Below the pieces are notes generated by a model. That model was given only the letters and a program-made list of their open reading frames with translations, ran no database searches and was not told where the DNA came from. From contig NZ_POUD01000060.1 of assembly GCF_003236395.1 (NCBI RefSeq), positions 1 through 38,797 of the forward strand: 38,797 nucleotides of DNA, in the 5' to 3' direction. Of this stretch, positions 15,496 to 22,816 are shown piece after piece. This DNA is from Nonomuraea aridisoli (GTDB lineage Bacteria; Actinomycetota; Actinomycetes; Streptosporangiales; Streptosporangiaceae). The position numbers and the translations under genes were made by a program. Each line of letters opens with the position of its first letter. The stretch's first letter is position 1.

Positions 15496-16635
15496 ATGAT
15501 CGGTCGCGTCCTCGTGGCGAGCATGCTCGCCGTGCACCTCGCCGCCCCCGCCATGGCCGCGGACGCGGACTGCAATCCGAAGAAGGGCCTGCTGAAGCTT
15601 CCCGTCAGCGAGCCGTGGGCGCAGAAACGGCTCGACATCAAGAACGCCTGGCGCCTCACCCAGGGCGCGGGCGTCACCGTCGCCGTCGTGGACAGCGGTG
15701 TGGACTATCACCCGCAGATGCAGATCTCCAAGATCATCGATGAGACGCGCACCAATTACCGCGACTGCGTGGGTCACGGCACCGCGGTGGCGGGCATCAT
15801 CAGCGCCCGGTACTACGCCGGAGTTCCCTTTCACGGCGTCGCGCCGCAGGCCGAGATCGTCGTTATCAAGCAGAGCAACAGTACCGAGGGCGACGTCGAC
15901 AAACTGGTCAGCGGGATCGACGACGCCGTCGCGGCCGGCGCCGACGTGATCAACATCTCCGTGCGCGCCTCCGACCAGCCGGCGCTGAAGGCGGCCGTTC
16001 AGCGCGCGCTCGACCGGGATATCGTCGTGGTCGCCGCGGCGGGCAACGTCACGGGCCCCGACGACGAGGACGTGCCGGCCTATCCCGCCGCCTACGAGGG
16101 TGTGCTGGCCGTCGGCGCGGCCGGTCCTGACGGCAGACGCGCCGACTCCTCCAACGCCGCCACGCCCGTCGGCGTGCTGGGGCCCGGCGTGGACATCACC
16201 GCGCCGTGGCCCGGCCGCGGGTACATGCGCGGGCTGGAGGGCACGAGCTTCGCCGCGCCGTACGTGGCGGGCACGGCAGCGCTGGTGCGGGCCCGCTTTC
16301 CCAAGCTCACGCAGGAGCAGGTGCGTCGGCGTATCATCGCCACCGCGGACGGCGGCACCGGCGCGGGCGTCGGTGCCGGGATGGTGAACCCGCTGCTCGC
16401 GCTCACGGCGGTGCTGCCTTACGAAGAGGCCGGCGCACCGGTCGTGGCCGAGCCGCCGCCGCCCGCGCTCCCGCCGGGCGCGATCGCCAAGGCGCCGCCG
16501 CGCGACCAGAGCGCCGTCGACATCTCCATGGCCGTGGGCACCGGCGTGCTGATCACCATCATGGTGGTCGGCGCGCTCGCGCTTCTCGTCCCCCTCGGAC
16601 GCCGGCGGGGATGGCGCGCCGGCCGCGTGTCCTGA
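15496..16635 (+). CDS. mycP: Type VII secretion mycosin (subtilisin-like serine protease)
   Basis: The 379-residue product has a signal peptide (IGRVLVASMLAVHLAAPAMA-AD), an S8 peptidase domain with the full triad D66 (VDSGVD), H94 (GHGTAVAG), S251 (GTSFAAPYVAG) and oxyanion N184, then a Pro-rich linker and a C-terminal membrane helix (~342-365) with basic stop. This architecture is that of mycosins, which sit in the membrane facing outward, stabilise the T7SS machine and process substrates. C26 and C91 could form the disulfide seen in mycosins. No ribosome site precedes the ATG; a TACGCT (-10-like) at 15482-15487 would put the start of transcription near the ATG, suggesting a leaderless message. 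It sits between the two pseudokinase genes. Confidence 0.92.
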   Translation: MIGRVLVASMLAVHLAAPAMAADADCNPKKGLLKLPVSEPWAQKRLDIKNAWRLTQGAGVTVAVVDSGVDYHPQMQISKIIDETRTNYRDCVGHGTAVAGIISARYYAGVPFHGVAPQAEIVVIKQSNSTEGDVDKLVSGIDDAVAAGADVINISVRASDQPALKAAVQRALDRDIVVVAAAGNVTGPDDEDVPAYPAAYEGVLAVGAAGPDGRRADSSNAATPVGVLGPGVDITAPWPGRGYMRGLEGTSFAAPYVAGTAALVRARFPKLTQEQVRRRIIATADGGTGAGVGAGMVNPLLALTAVLPYEEAGAPVVAEPPPPALPPGAIAKAPPRDQSAVDISMAVGTGVLITIMVVGALALLVPLGRRRGWRAGRVS

Positions 16636-16669
16636 ACGTTGCTGGGTGGTGAAATATCAACTCGTGCCT

Positions 16670-16712
16670 GAAACCACTGATACAAATGTGGCTGATTTGG
16701 TTGAATGTCCCT
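16670..16712 (+). promoter_or_regulatory. Conserved upstream block B (ahead of pseudokinase 2)
   Basis: Near-copy of block A at 13010-13051, with one base of length difference inside. It is preceded by GTGAAATATC, which resembles GTGAGATATT upstream of block A. The conservation is much higher than in the neighbouring intergenic DNA. Confidence 0.5.
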
Positions 16713-16743
16713 TCAAGATCGTGGATAAGTGGAGGGAATGGAG

Positions 16744-19011
16744 ATGCACCCCCTGCGGCCGGGTGATCCAGAAAACCTGGGCGCGTATGTCATCTCCGGG
16801 CGACTAGCCGAAGGCCCGCGTGGCCCGGCCTTGCTCGGCAGGGAGTCCGACGACGCGCCGTTACGAGTGATCAAACTATTGCCGGCTCCGGAATCGGACG
16901 GCGACGACGTCGCGCGTTTTGCCGGAGTGCAACGCGTGTCGAGCTCTTACGTCGCCAGGACGTTGGAGGCGGGCAGACACGGCGACCAGCCGTACGTGGT
17001 GCGCGAGTACGTCGAGGGTCGCACGCTGGCCGAGGTCGTGGCACAGGACGGCCCGCTCCAGGGCGATGCGCTGGAGCGAATGGCCGTCGGCGTGCTGACC
17101 GCGCTGACCGCCGTTCATCTGGCGGGCATCACGCACCGGGGGCTCACCCCCCATAACGTCATCATCGGCTCGGACGGCCCCCGCGTGACGGACGCCGACC
17201 TCGGCGCACCCGTCGGCGAGGTCGGTTACCGGGCGCCCGAGCAGATCAACGGACTGGGCTATGGTCCGGCCGCCGACGTGTTCTCCTGGGCCGCGCTGGT
17301 CGTGTTCGCCGCGACCGGCAAGCCGCCGTTCGGTCAGGAGGCCGAAGCGGTGCTGGAGCGGGAGCCGGAGGTCGGTGACCTGGCCGACCCGCTGCGGCGG
17401 GCGGTGCTGCCGGCCCTGGCCAAGGACGCCGGGCGGCGCCCGACCACGTACATGGCTCTGCTGCAGCTCCTCGGCAACAAGCGCGGCGAGGCCGCGGTCA
17501 TGCCGAAGCCGCCGGTCACGGCGGGCGCGCCGATCGAGGGCGTCCCGGTCACCGGCGTGCCCCCGGTGCCTCCGATGCCTCCGGTGGTGCCGACCCAGCA
17601 GTGGGGGCCGCCGCCGGCCGCGCAGGAACCCGCGACTGGCGGCCCTCCGCACGGCGCCCCCCTGCAGGCCGGCCCCGGGCCGGTGCAGGGCGTGGCGCTG
17701 CCGCCCGGCGGACCCACGTGGGGTCCGTCGCAGGACGCGCCGCAGCAGCCGGTCCAGGGGCAACCGGTCCAGGGACAGACGGTTCAGGGACAGACGGTTC
17801 AGGGACAGACGGTTCAGGGGCAGACGGTGTCCTCGCGCGCGCCCCGCAGACCGTTCCCGGTAGGACTGGCGGCCGCCGTCGGCGCGCTGGCCCTGCTGTC
17901 AGGCGTCGGTCTGTGGGGCGCCAACCAGTACGCCTCGACGCAGCGCTTCGAGCCCGTCGCCCTGCAAGTGGGGGCGAGTCCGTCCGATGGTGGCGCGGGC
18001 ATCACCGGGACGGGCAACGGTGTCGGCCAGCCCAGCCGGCCGGTTCAGCCTGACCAGCCCGGGCAGCCCGGCCAGCCGGGCACGGGCCAGCCTCAGCAGA
18101 ACCAGCCCGACGTCGCCGTGCCGTGGGCGTCCACCGCGGACCCGGAGGACGTGGCCCCGATGGTGCTGCCGACGGACTGGACGATGCCTACGCCGCCCGA
18201 GCTCAGCACGGTCCCGTCCCCGCCGCAGGTCACCCAGTACGTGCTGCCGACCACGCAGGCCACGGTCCCGCAGCCGGTGACGGGCAAGCCGACGGTGACG
18301 GTGACCGCCTCCGGTACGGCGACGCCTACGCCGACGGCCAGTGAGGAACCTGTCGTGCACCCGTCGGGCACGTCCACGGCGACCCCCGAACCCACGGCGA
18401 CCCCCGCGCCCACGGTGACGGTGACCGTGACGCCGACGCCCACGGTGACCGTGACCCCGACCCCGACCCCGACCCCGACCCTGACGCCGACCCTGACCGT
18501 GACCGTGACGCCGACGCAGACCGTGGTCCAGCCGACGCCGACGAGGACCGCGGCGAGGCCGACCAGGACCGCGGCGAGGCCGACCAGGACCGCGTCGAGG
18601 CCGGCGCCGACGCAGACGGTGGTGAAGCCGGCACCCACGAGCACGAAGCCGGTTTCCACGAAGCCGGCGACGGCCGCGCCGATGCGCAACCCGTACTCGC
18701 CTGTCCAGGTATGCGGGAGCGGCTTCCAGATCCAGCGGGCGATGCCGTTCGCCGGTGGCGAGACCGTCCAGCTCTACAACGCCTCCACGGGCGAGAACTG
18801 CGTGGTCACCATGAAGACGGCGGACGTGGGCAAGCCCACCAAGGTGACCGCCGCGATCGAGGTGCAGGGCCAGCCCCGCAAGACCGACACGGGCATGTAC
18901 GAGTTCTACGCGGGCCCCGTGAAGCTGCCCGGCAAGGGCAAGTGCGTCCGCTTCGAGGGCAGCACGAGCACCGGCGGCACCGGCCTGGTCAGCTGGGCCA
19001 ATTGCGGCTGA
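16744..19011 (+). CDS. Membrane pseudokinase with extracellular SapA-like domain, copy 2
   Basis: Paralogue of copy 1 with the same order: kinase fold (~10-245), linker with five VQGQT-type units, membrane helix (~375-400, FPVGLAAAVGALALLSGVGLWGA), long Pro/Thr stalk (~480-645) and a four-Cys SapA-like domain (NPYSPVQVCGSGF, NCVVTMKTADVGKP, FYAGPVKLPGKGKCVRF). Here the glycine loop is degenerate (LAEGPRG), K44 is kept, and the catalytic loop reads H131-R-G-L-T-P-H-N, so the catalytic Asp and Lys are again lost; D150 of the DFG site remains (DAD). ATG 16744 was chosen by alignment with copy 1 and GGAGGG 7 bp upstream; two in-frame starts lie at 16729 and 16738. Family knowledge suggests a scaffold or sensor rather than an enzyme. 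Confidence 0.8.
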   Translation: MHPLRPGDPENLGAYVISGRLAEGPRGPALLGRESDDAPLRVIKLLPAPESDGDDVARFAGVQRVSSSYVARTLEAGRHGDQPYVVREYVEGRTLAEVVAQDGPLQGDALERMAVGVLTALTAVHLAGITHRGLTPHNVIIGSDGPRVTDADLGAPVGEVGYRAPEQINGLGYGPAADVFSWAALVVFAATGKPPFGQEAEAVLEREPEVGDLADPLRRAVLPALAKDAGRRPTTYMALLQLLGNKRGEAAVMPKPPVTAGAPIEGVPVTGVPPVPPMPPVVPTQQWGPPPAAQEPATGGPPHGAPLQAGPGPVQGVALPPGGPTWGPSQDAPQQPVQGQPVQGQTVQGQTVQGQTVQGQTVSSRAPRRPFPVGLAAAVGALALLSGVGLWGANQYASTQRFEPVALQVGASPSDGGAGITGTGNGVGQPSRPVQPDQPGQPGQPGTGQPQQNQPDVAVPWASTADPEDVAPMVLPTDWTMPTPPELSTVPSPPQVTQYVLPTTQATVPQPVTGKPTVTVTASGTATPTPTASEEPVVHPSGTSTATPEPTATPAPTVTVTVTPTPTVTVTPTPTPTPTLTPTLTVTVTPTQTVVQPTPTRTAARPTRTAARPTRTASRPAPTQTVVKPAPTSTKPVSTKPATAAPMRNPYSPVQVCGSGFQIQRAMPFAGGETVQLYNASTGENCVVTMKTADVGKPTKVTAAIEVQGQPRKTDTGMYEFYAGPVKLPGKGKCVRFEGSTSTGGTGLVSWANCG
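17751..17825 (+). repeat. Five tandem 15-bp units (VQGQT repeats)
   Basis: Units of the form GGTTCAGGGACAGAC encode V-Q-G-Q-(P/T) in the cytoplasmic linker of pseudokinase 2; three central units are identical at 14-15 of 15 bases, indicating recent slippage. Copy 1 lacks them. Confidence 0.9.
18544..18606 (+). repeat. Three tandem 21-bp units in the Thr/Pro/Arg-rich stalk
   Basis: Unit AGGACCGCGGCGAGGCCGAC plus C encodes R-T-A-A-R-P-T, repeated three times (last copy diverged). It is preceded at 18460-18510 by CCGACC/CTGACC hexamers encoding TPTP/LTPT. Both lie between the membrane helix and the SapA-like domain of pseudokinase 2. Confidence 0.8.
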
Positions 19012-19033
19012 ACCGGCACGGCGAACGTCACAC

Positions 19034-19056
19034 GGCCCCCTTCGGAGCGCGAGCCC
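19034..19056. terminator. Bidirectional intrinsic terminator
   Basis: GGCCCCCT pairs with AGGGGGCC around an inner TCGG/CCGG-type stem, followed by TCTTCGTCGT. It lies between the convergent pseudokinase 2 and YbaB-like genes. Confidence 0.75.
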
Positions 19057-19081
19057 GGAGGGGGCCTCTTCGTCGTGAGAG

Positions 19082-19378
19082 TCAGGAGTGGAGGCCGCGC
19101 AGCAGCTCGTCCTGGGACGCGGCGGCGGACTGCTCGGCCTTCGTGACGGCGGCCAGGATCTCGTCGGCCAGCTGTCGGGCATCCAGGCGTTTCCTGCTCA
19201 GCGGGCTGATCTCCAGCGCGACCAGGGTGCCGAGGGCATCGGCCGTGGCCACGATCCTGCCCTCGTCGGCGCGGCCGACGTGCCAGCGGGTGCTCCACTC
19301 GGCCGCCCTCTCCTCGGCCTGCCTGGCCGTGGAGATGAGGTGTTCCAGACGTGCCATGGCCTCGTCCATCTCCCGCAT
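19082..19378 (-). CDS. YbaB/EbfC-fold protein
   Basis: The 98-residue product has the YbaB layout: N-terminal helix (MDEAMARLEHLISTARQ), a central strand region 'GRIVATADALGTLVALEISP' and a C-terminal helix 'LADEILAAVTKAEQSAAASQDELL'. YbaB proteins are dimeric nucleoid-associated proteins, but divergent copies recur inside actinobacterial T7SS loci where their role is unclear. It is the last gene of the minus-strand T7SS block, 2 bp downstream of a second YbaB-like gene. Confidence 0.75.
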   Translation of the reverse strand: MREMDEAMARLEHLISTARQAEERAAEWSTRWHVGRADEGRIVATADALGTLVALEISPLSRKRLDARQLADEILAAVTKAEQSAAASQDELLRGLHS

Positions 19379-19380
19379 GG

Positions 19381-19761
19381 TCAGCCCTCCCTCAGCAGGC
19401 GCTCGATGTGGGGGGCCAACGGGTCGCCACCGGGCAGGTCCGGTCCGGCCAGATCGGCGGTCAACTCCGTCAGCCGTTCGCCCATGGCGGAGCGCGCAGC
19501 GCCGATCGCTTCCATGGCGGCCTGGGCGATCTGGACGTGGTCGAGGTGCCGCAGGCCGCGTGGGTCGATGGTCAGCCCGATCAGCCGACCGATGCCCGAG
19601 ACTCTGGCACGTACGACACCTGTGCGGTCCGTCCCGTCCAGGTGCTCGCGCGCCAGCGTCGCTAGCCTCTCGTTCAGCACGCCGGTCCATTCGTTCACCT
19701 GGCGCACCAGGCTGGTGACATCGCCCTCCCCGCCTTCGGCGAAGGCACTGACGTCGCTCAT
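19381..19761 (-). CDS. YbaB/EbfC-fold protein
   Basis: The 126-residue product contains the clear YbaB core 'GVVRARVSGIGRLIGLTIDPRGLRHLDHVQIAQAAMEAIGAARSAM', described here by its landmarks: an acidic N-terminus, V-x-G-x-G-(R/K)-L-x-G-L-x-I-D-P-R strand turn at about residues 50-70, and a long C-terminal helix. The start overlaps the stop of the upstream gene by 4 bp, so translation is coupled. Paralogous folds lie at 19082 and 28465. Confidence 0.8.
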   Translation of the reverse strand: MSDVSAFAEGGEGDVTSLVRQVNEWTGVLNERLATLAREHLDGTDRTGVVRARVSGIGRLIGLTIDPRGLRHLDHVQIAQAAMEAIGAARSAMGERLTELTADLAGPDLPGGDPLAPHIERLLREG

Positions 19762-20615
19762 TCCGCCGCCCCCGCGGGAATCCACATGTTCTTCACGGTC
19801 TTCGCGTCCGCGATGGTGGGAGAGAGGTTGAGCTGACGTGCCCCCTGAGCGGGGTCGCCGGACGAGTAGAAGGCGCCCCTCAGGTCGTTCAGCTTCAGCT
19901 CGAGCTTGTTGAGATCGCCCTCGTAGGAGTTGTAGATGTCGGCGAACTGCTTGACCAGGTTGCCGAGCGCCGTCGTGAAGACGCCGACCTGGGTCATCAG
20001 GACGGCGCGCGCGACCGGGTTCGCGCTCATGCCGGCCAGCGTGCGCAGGATCGGTGCCGAGCCGGCGTAGAGGCCGAACACCGACAAGTCGTACTCCAGC
20101 ACCTCCTTGTACTGGCTGTGCATGGCGCCGCTCATCTCGTCGCTGACCTTGCCGAGCTGGCTGAACAGGCCGTTGACGTTGAATCGCACGTACTGCTGGA
20201 GCATTTCGGCGGCGTGCCCCTTCCAGTTCGGCGCGATGTTGTCGAAGTAGTCGCGCCACAGATTGGAGCGGTTGCCCTCCAGGGAGCCCGACATCTCCTT
20301 CCAGGTCTCGCGGCGGTCGTAGAACAGGAACGGGTTACCGAGGTTGACCGTGGCCGCCACGTCGAGGGCGAGCGTGGCCACGCCGAGCCCGGACATCACC
20401 GTCGCCGCCCTGGTGGTCTGTCGCAGCGGGTTGAGCTGGCCGACGAGGCGCTTGAAGAAGCCCGGGTCGGTACGGGTCGCCGCGGCCGGAGGCACAGGTA
20501 TGGTTTTCGTCACCGTCCCGCCGGCGTTGGTGACGTAGAGCTGCTGGGCGCCCTGGGGAACGGTGGGCCGGCCGGGAACGAGCAGCTTCGGCGGCTGGTT
20601 CGGTGGGGTCGACAT
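19758..20615 (-). CDS. T7SS-associated protein with central hydrophobic segment and WxG motif
   Basis: The 285-residue product has a Pro-rich N-terminus (~1-55), a hydrophobic helix (VMSGLGVATLALDVAATVNL, ~73-92), and a helical domain containing 'FDNIAPNWKGHAAEMLQQYV', where W-K-G matches the WXG100 turn, followed by 'GLFSQLGKVSDEMSGAMHSQYKEV'. Another hydrophobic stretch (AVLMTQVGVFTTALGNLV) follows near residue 215. This looks like a WXG100-type four-helix unit in a larger secreted or membrane protein; I do not recognise a named family. It overlaps the next gene by 4 bp and follows the Pro/Ser-rich gene by 3 bp. Confidence 0.7.
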   Translation of the reverse strand: MSTPPNQPPKLLVPGRPTVPQGAQQLYVTNAGGTVTKTIPVPPAAATRTDPGFFKRLVGQLNPLRQTTRAATVMSGLGVATLALDVAATVNLGNPFLFYDRRETWKEMSGSLEGNRSNLWRDYFDNIAPNWKGHAAEMLQQYVRFNVNGLFSQLGKVSDEMSGAMHSQYKEVLEYDLSVFGLYAGSAPILRTLAGMSANPVARAVLMTQVGVFTTALGNLVKQFADIYNSYEGDLNKLELKLNDLRGAFYSSGDPAQGARQLNLSPTIADAKTVKNMWIPAGAAE

Positions 20616-20618
20616 CCT

Positions 20619-21206
20619 CTAAGGCCTTCCGCTGTCCATGTTGGCCGCTCGGTAGTTGGCAGCCGACCTGGTGATCTTGTCGCTGTCGTCCCTGAGGACG
20701 TTGCTCAGGATGCCGCTGGTGTCCCGCCACGTGTCGGCGATGGTGTTGAGGCGGCCGACGAACATCAGGCCGATCAGCGGCACGCCGGCGAGCGGTGCCA
20801 GGTTCCAGCCCTCGAAGCGCGGCGTCCGGTTCCCGGTCAGGTCCACCCCCGTCGCCGTGCTGTGCATGGTCCCAGAGAACGTGTCGAGGTGGGCTGCCTC
20901 TACCTCGTAGCCGGGCAATTGGGAGCCGCCGCTCGAGCTGCCGCCCTCTCTGGACGGATTGCCGGCTGCGCTCGTGGAGGTAAGCGCGGAGGCGGGCCGC
21001 AGCGTCGGAGGCAGGCACGCTGGCGGCGGGCACGGTGGAACGTGCGGGCACGGGCTCACCATGCTGGGCAGCGACGTCGGGCCGGACGACGGCGTCGGAG
21101 CGGGTGACTGCGTCGCGCCGGTGGGGGACGGGCCCGCCGTGAGTGTGGAGGTCGGCGAGGCGCCGTCCGAGGGGGATGAGGAGGCGAATGGACGATCAGT
21201 CGACAC
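20619..21206 (-). CDS. T7SS-associated protein with Pro/Ser/Thr-rich N-terminus
   Basis: The 195-residue product (GTG start, weak ribosome site) has a disordered P/S/T-rich first half (~1-95) with four Cys near residues 53-64 (SPCPHVPPCPPPACLPP), then a helical segment 'YEVEAAHLDTFSGTMHSTATGVD' resembling the first helix of EspC/WXG-like T7SS proteins, a hydrophobic turn (LAPLAGVPLIGLMFVG) and a last helix 'LNTIADTWRDTSGILSNVLRDDSDKI'. The domain is therefore a helical hairpin with an embedded membrane-active segment. The start is uncertain because the first half is low complexity. It begins the four-gene tail of the minus block after the AT-rich gap at 21207-21318. Confidence 0.6.
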   Translation of the reverse strand: MSTDRPFASSSPSDGASPTSTLTAGPSPTGATQSPAPTPSSGPTSLPSMVSPCPHVPPCPPPACLPPTLRPASALTSTSAAGNPSREGGSSSGGSQLPGYEVEAAHLDTFSGTMHSTATGVDLTGNRTPRFEGWNLAPLAGVPLIGLMFVGRLNTIADTWRDTSGILSNVLRDDSDKITRSAANYRAANMDSGRP

Positions 21207-21318
21207 TCGATCTTTTTACCATCGGGACATGTAGCACAAATTGCCGTTTTAGCGCATTAAGGGAATGAGAAGTTGCATTTCATGTTGCCGTAACCCTGCG
21301 TTTCTCGCGCTTTCGCGG
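21207..21318 (-). promoter_or_regulatory. AT-rich intergenic region, probable promoter
   Basis: This 112-bp gap is clearly AT-richer than its surroundings (for example TCTTTTTACC and TTTTAGCGCATTAAGG) and precedes the four-gene unit 21206-19082. I cannot fix a -35/-10 pair. Confidence 0.4.
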
Positions 21319-22440
21319 CTAGTAGGGCCGGTAGGGGCCGCCCCTCTCCAGCGAGTGGATGCCGGGGTGGTGCGCGAGGTCGCCGTAGCGGCTGTAGGTG
21401 TACAGGACTCCGGCGATGATGTTGTCCACCGGCTCCCGGATCCCGCCGTAGCCGGGCAGGGCGTGCGCGTTGAACGTGGGAGGGATGGTCTGCATGAGGC
21501 CCTGGGACGGCACACCGTTCCTGGCGTTGATGTCCCAGTTGTTGACGGCGTTGGGATTGCCGCCCGACTCGTGGTAGATGATCGTCCAGATGCGCTGGAT
21601 GTCGGCGGGATCGTTCGGGTCCAGATCGCTCACGTCCAGACCGCGCCGTCGCATGATCGCGGCCATCTCCGGCGACGTGATGACGGTGAGCGCCTGTTTG
21701 ATCCAGTCGACGACCTGGGCCTTGGGCGCGGGGGCGTTCCCGTACGACGACGCCGGCCCGACACCGCTCCCGGCACCGCCGCTCCCGCCCTCGCCCGGGC
21801 CGTCGCCGGGAGCGCCTGCCGAGGCGAGGGTCGTGGTGGGCCGGTACCCGGCCGTCTTCGTCCAGTCGACCTCGTGCTCACCGGACTGGAAGTCGGTGCC
21901 GCCGGGCTGGCGGATGCCGTGGAAGAAGCGGAAGCCGTCCTCTCCGAGCTCGCGGTCGAGGGCCCGGAGGGCCGTGCTCAGGGCGCTCTCCGCGTCGGTC
22001 ACGGCCTGGCCGGCCTTGCCGGCCGCCCCGCTGAGTGACGCCACGCCGCCGAGGTGGCCGTCGATGTCGGCCTGTGAGGCGTCGGGATGGCTCCGCTTGT
22101 ACGCGTTCTCCTCCGCCACCGCGTTCCGGTGGAGACCGTCGACCGTGTTGTAGGCGGTCTCCAGAGCCCCCGCGGCGGTGTCGAGCGCGGAGGCGCAGGA
22201 GGTGATCGCGCCCTTCAGGCTCTGCCCGGCACGCGGGTACGCGGTCATGTACGTGGCGAAGGCATCCGCCGAGCCGCCCTGCCAGGCCTTGTCCACCTCG
22301 TCGACGTACGCGGTGATCCTGCCGGTGGACGTGGCGACGTGCTCGGCCACCGTGCGCAGGGCGGCGGCGATGTTCCTGATCTCCTGCGGGTCGCCGTCGA
22401 GCTTCCGCTTCAGCGAGGCCAGCGTCGATACGAGACTCAT
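21319..22440 (-). CDS. WXG100-lytic transglycosylase fusion protein
   Basis: The 373-residue product begins with a WXG100-like helical hairpin (residues ~15-110) with W53-Q-G55 in 'DKAWQGGSADAF', then a coiled region with 'HEVDWTKTAGY', a Gly/Ser-rich linker (~205-235), and a C-terminal SLT/transglycosylase domain: 'IWTIIYHESGGNPNAVNNWD' with the catalytic Glu near residue 290, 'GVPSQGLMQTIPPTF' and 'NIIAGVLYTYSRYG'. The N-terminal part suggests export by the T7SS; the C-terminal part would cleave peptidoglycan, helping the machine cross the wall or acting as an effector. The start overlaps the stop of the 101-residue upstream gene by 4 bp. Confidence 0.88.
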   Translation of the reverse strand: MSLVSTLASLKRKLDGDPQEIRNIAAALRTVAEHVATSTGRITAYVDEVDKAWQGGSADAFATYMTAYPRAGQSLKGAITSCASALDTAAGALETAYNTVDGLHRNAVAEENAYKRSHPDASQADIDGHLGGVASLSGAAGKAGQAVTDAESALSTALRALDRELGEDGFRFFHGIRQPGGTDFQSGEHEVDWTKTAGYRPTTTLASAGAPGDGPGEGGSGGAGSGVGPASSYGNAPAPKAQVVDWIKQALTVITSPEMAAIMRRRGLDVSDLDPNDPADIQRIWTIIYHESGGNPNAVNNWDINARNGVPSQGLMQTIPPTFNAHALPGYGGIREPVDNIIAGVLYTYSRYGDLAHHPGIHSLERGGPYRPY

Positions 22441-22742
22441 CCGCCGCTGGCCCCTTCAGCGGCCCTGAAGTTGCCGGCGACCTCGCCGAGGGCGTCGTGG
22501 ACGTTCTTGAGGCGGTTGCGTCCCGCGCCGAGATCCTCCTCGATCGACCTCCAGACGGCGTTCACCTTGGCGGCCAGTGCGCCGGCGCCCTCGATGTCGC
22601 CGAAGACGGCGGCCCTGGCCTCGCCCGGCCGGGAGCTGTCGCCGCCGACGAACGCGTCGTCGACGTCGAGCATGTTACGCACCCTGAGACTCTGCCGTCC
22701 GCACTCTTCGAGCGCCTGGACGTGCACATCCACGAAACCCAT
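22437..22742 (-). CDS. Small WXG/EspC-like T7SS protein
   Basis: The 101-residue product has two predicted helices (VDVHVQALEECGRQSLRVRN and IEEDLGAGRNRLKNVHDALG) joined by an acidic Gly-containing loop; in place of a canonical WxG it has VWRSI. Size and helix pattern match EspC/WXG100-like partners. It is coupled to the WXG-transglycosylase gene (4-bp overlap) and may be its heterodimer partner, as EsxA/EsxB pairs are. It lies 74 bp downstream of eccC. Confidence 0.7.
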   Translation of the reverse strand: MGFVDVHVQALEECGRQSLRVRNMLDVDDAFVGGDSSRPGEARAAVFGDIEGAGALAAKVNAVWRSIEEDLGAGRNRLKNVHDALGEVAGNFRAAEGASGG

Positions 22743-22816
22743 GAAACTCCCCTGACTGAAGTGGGCCGAGGCTGGCCACGGTCATACGTGTTTCGATGGC
22801 GACGGGCGAGGCGGCG

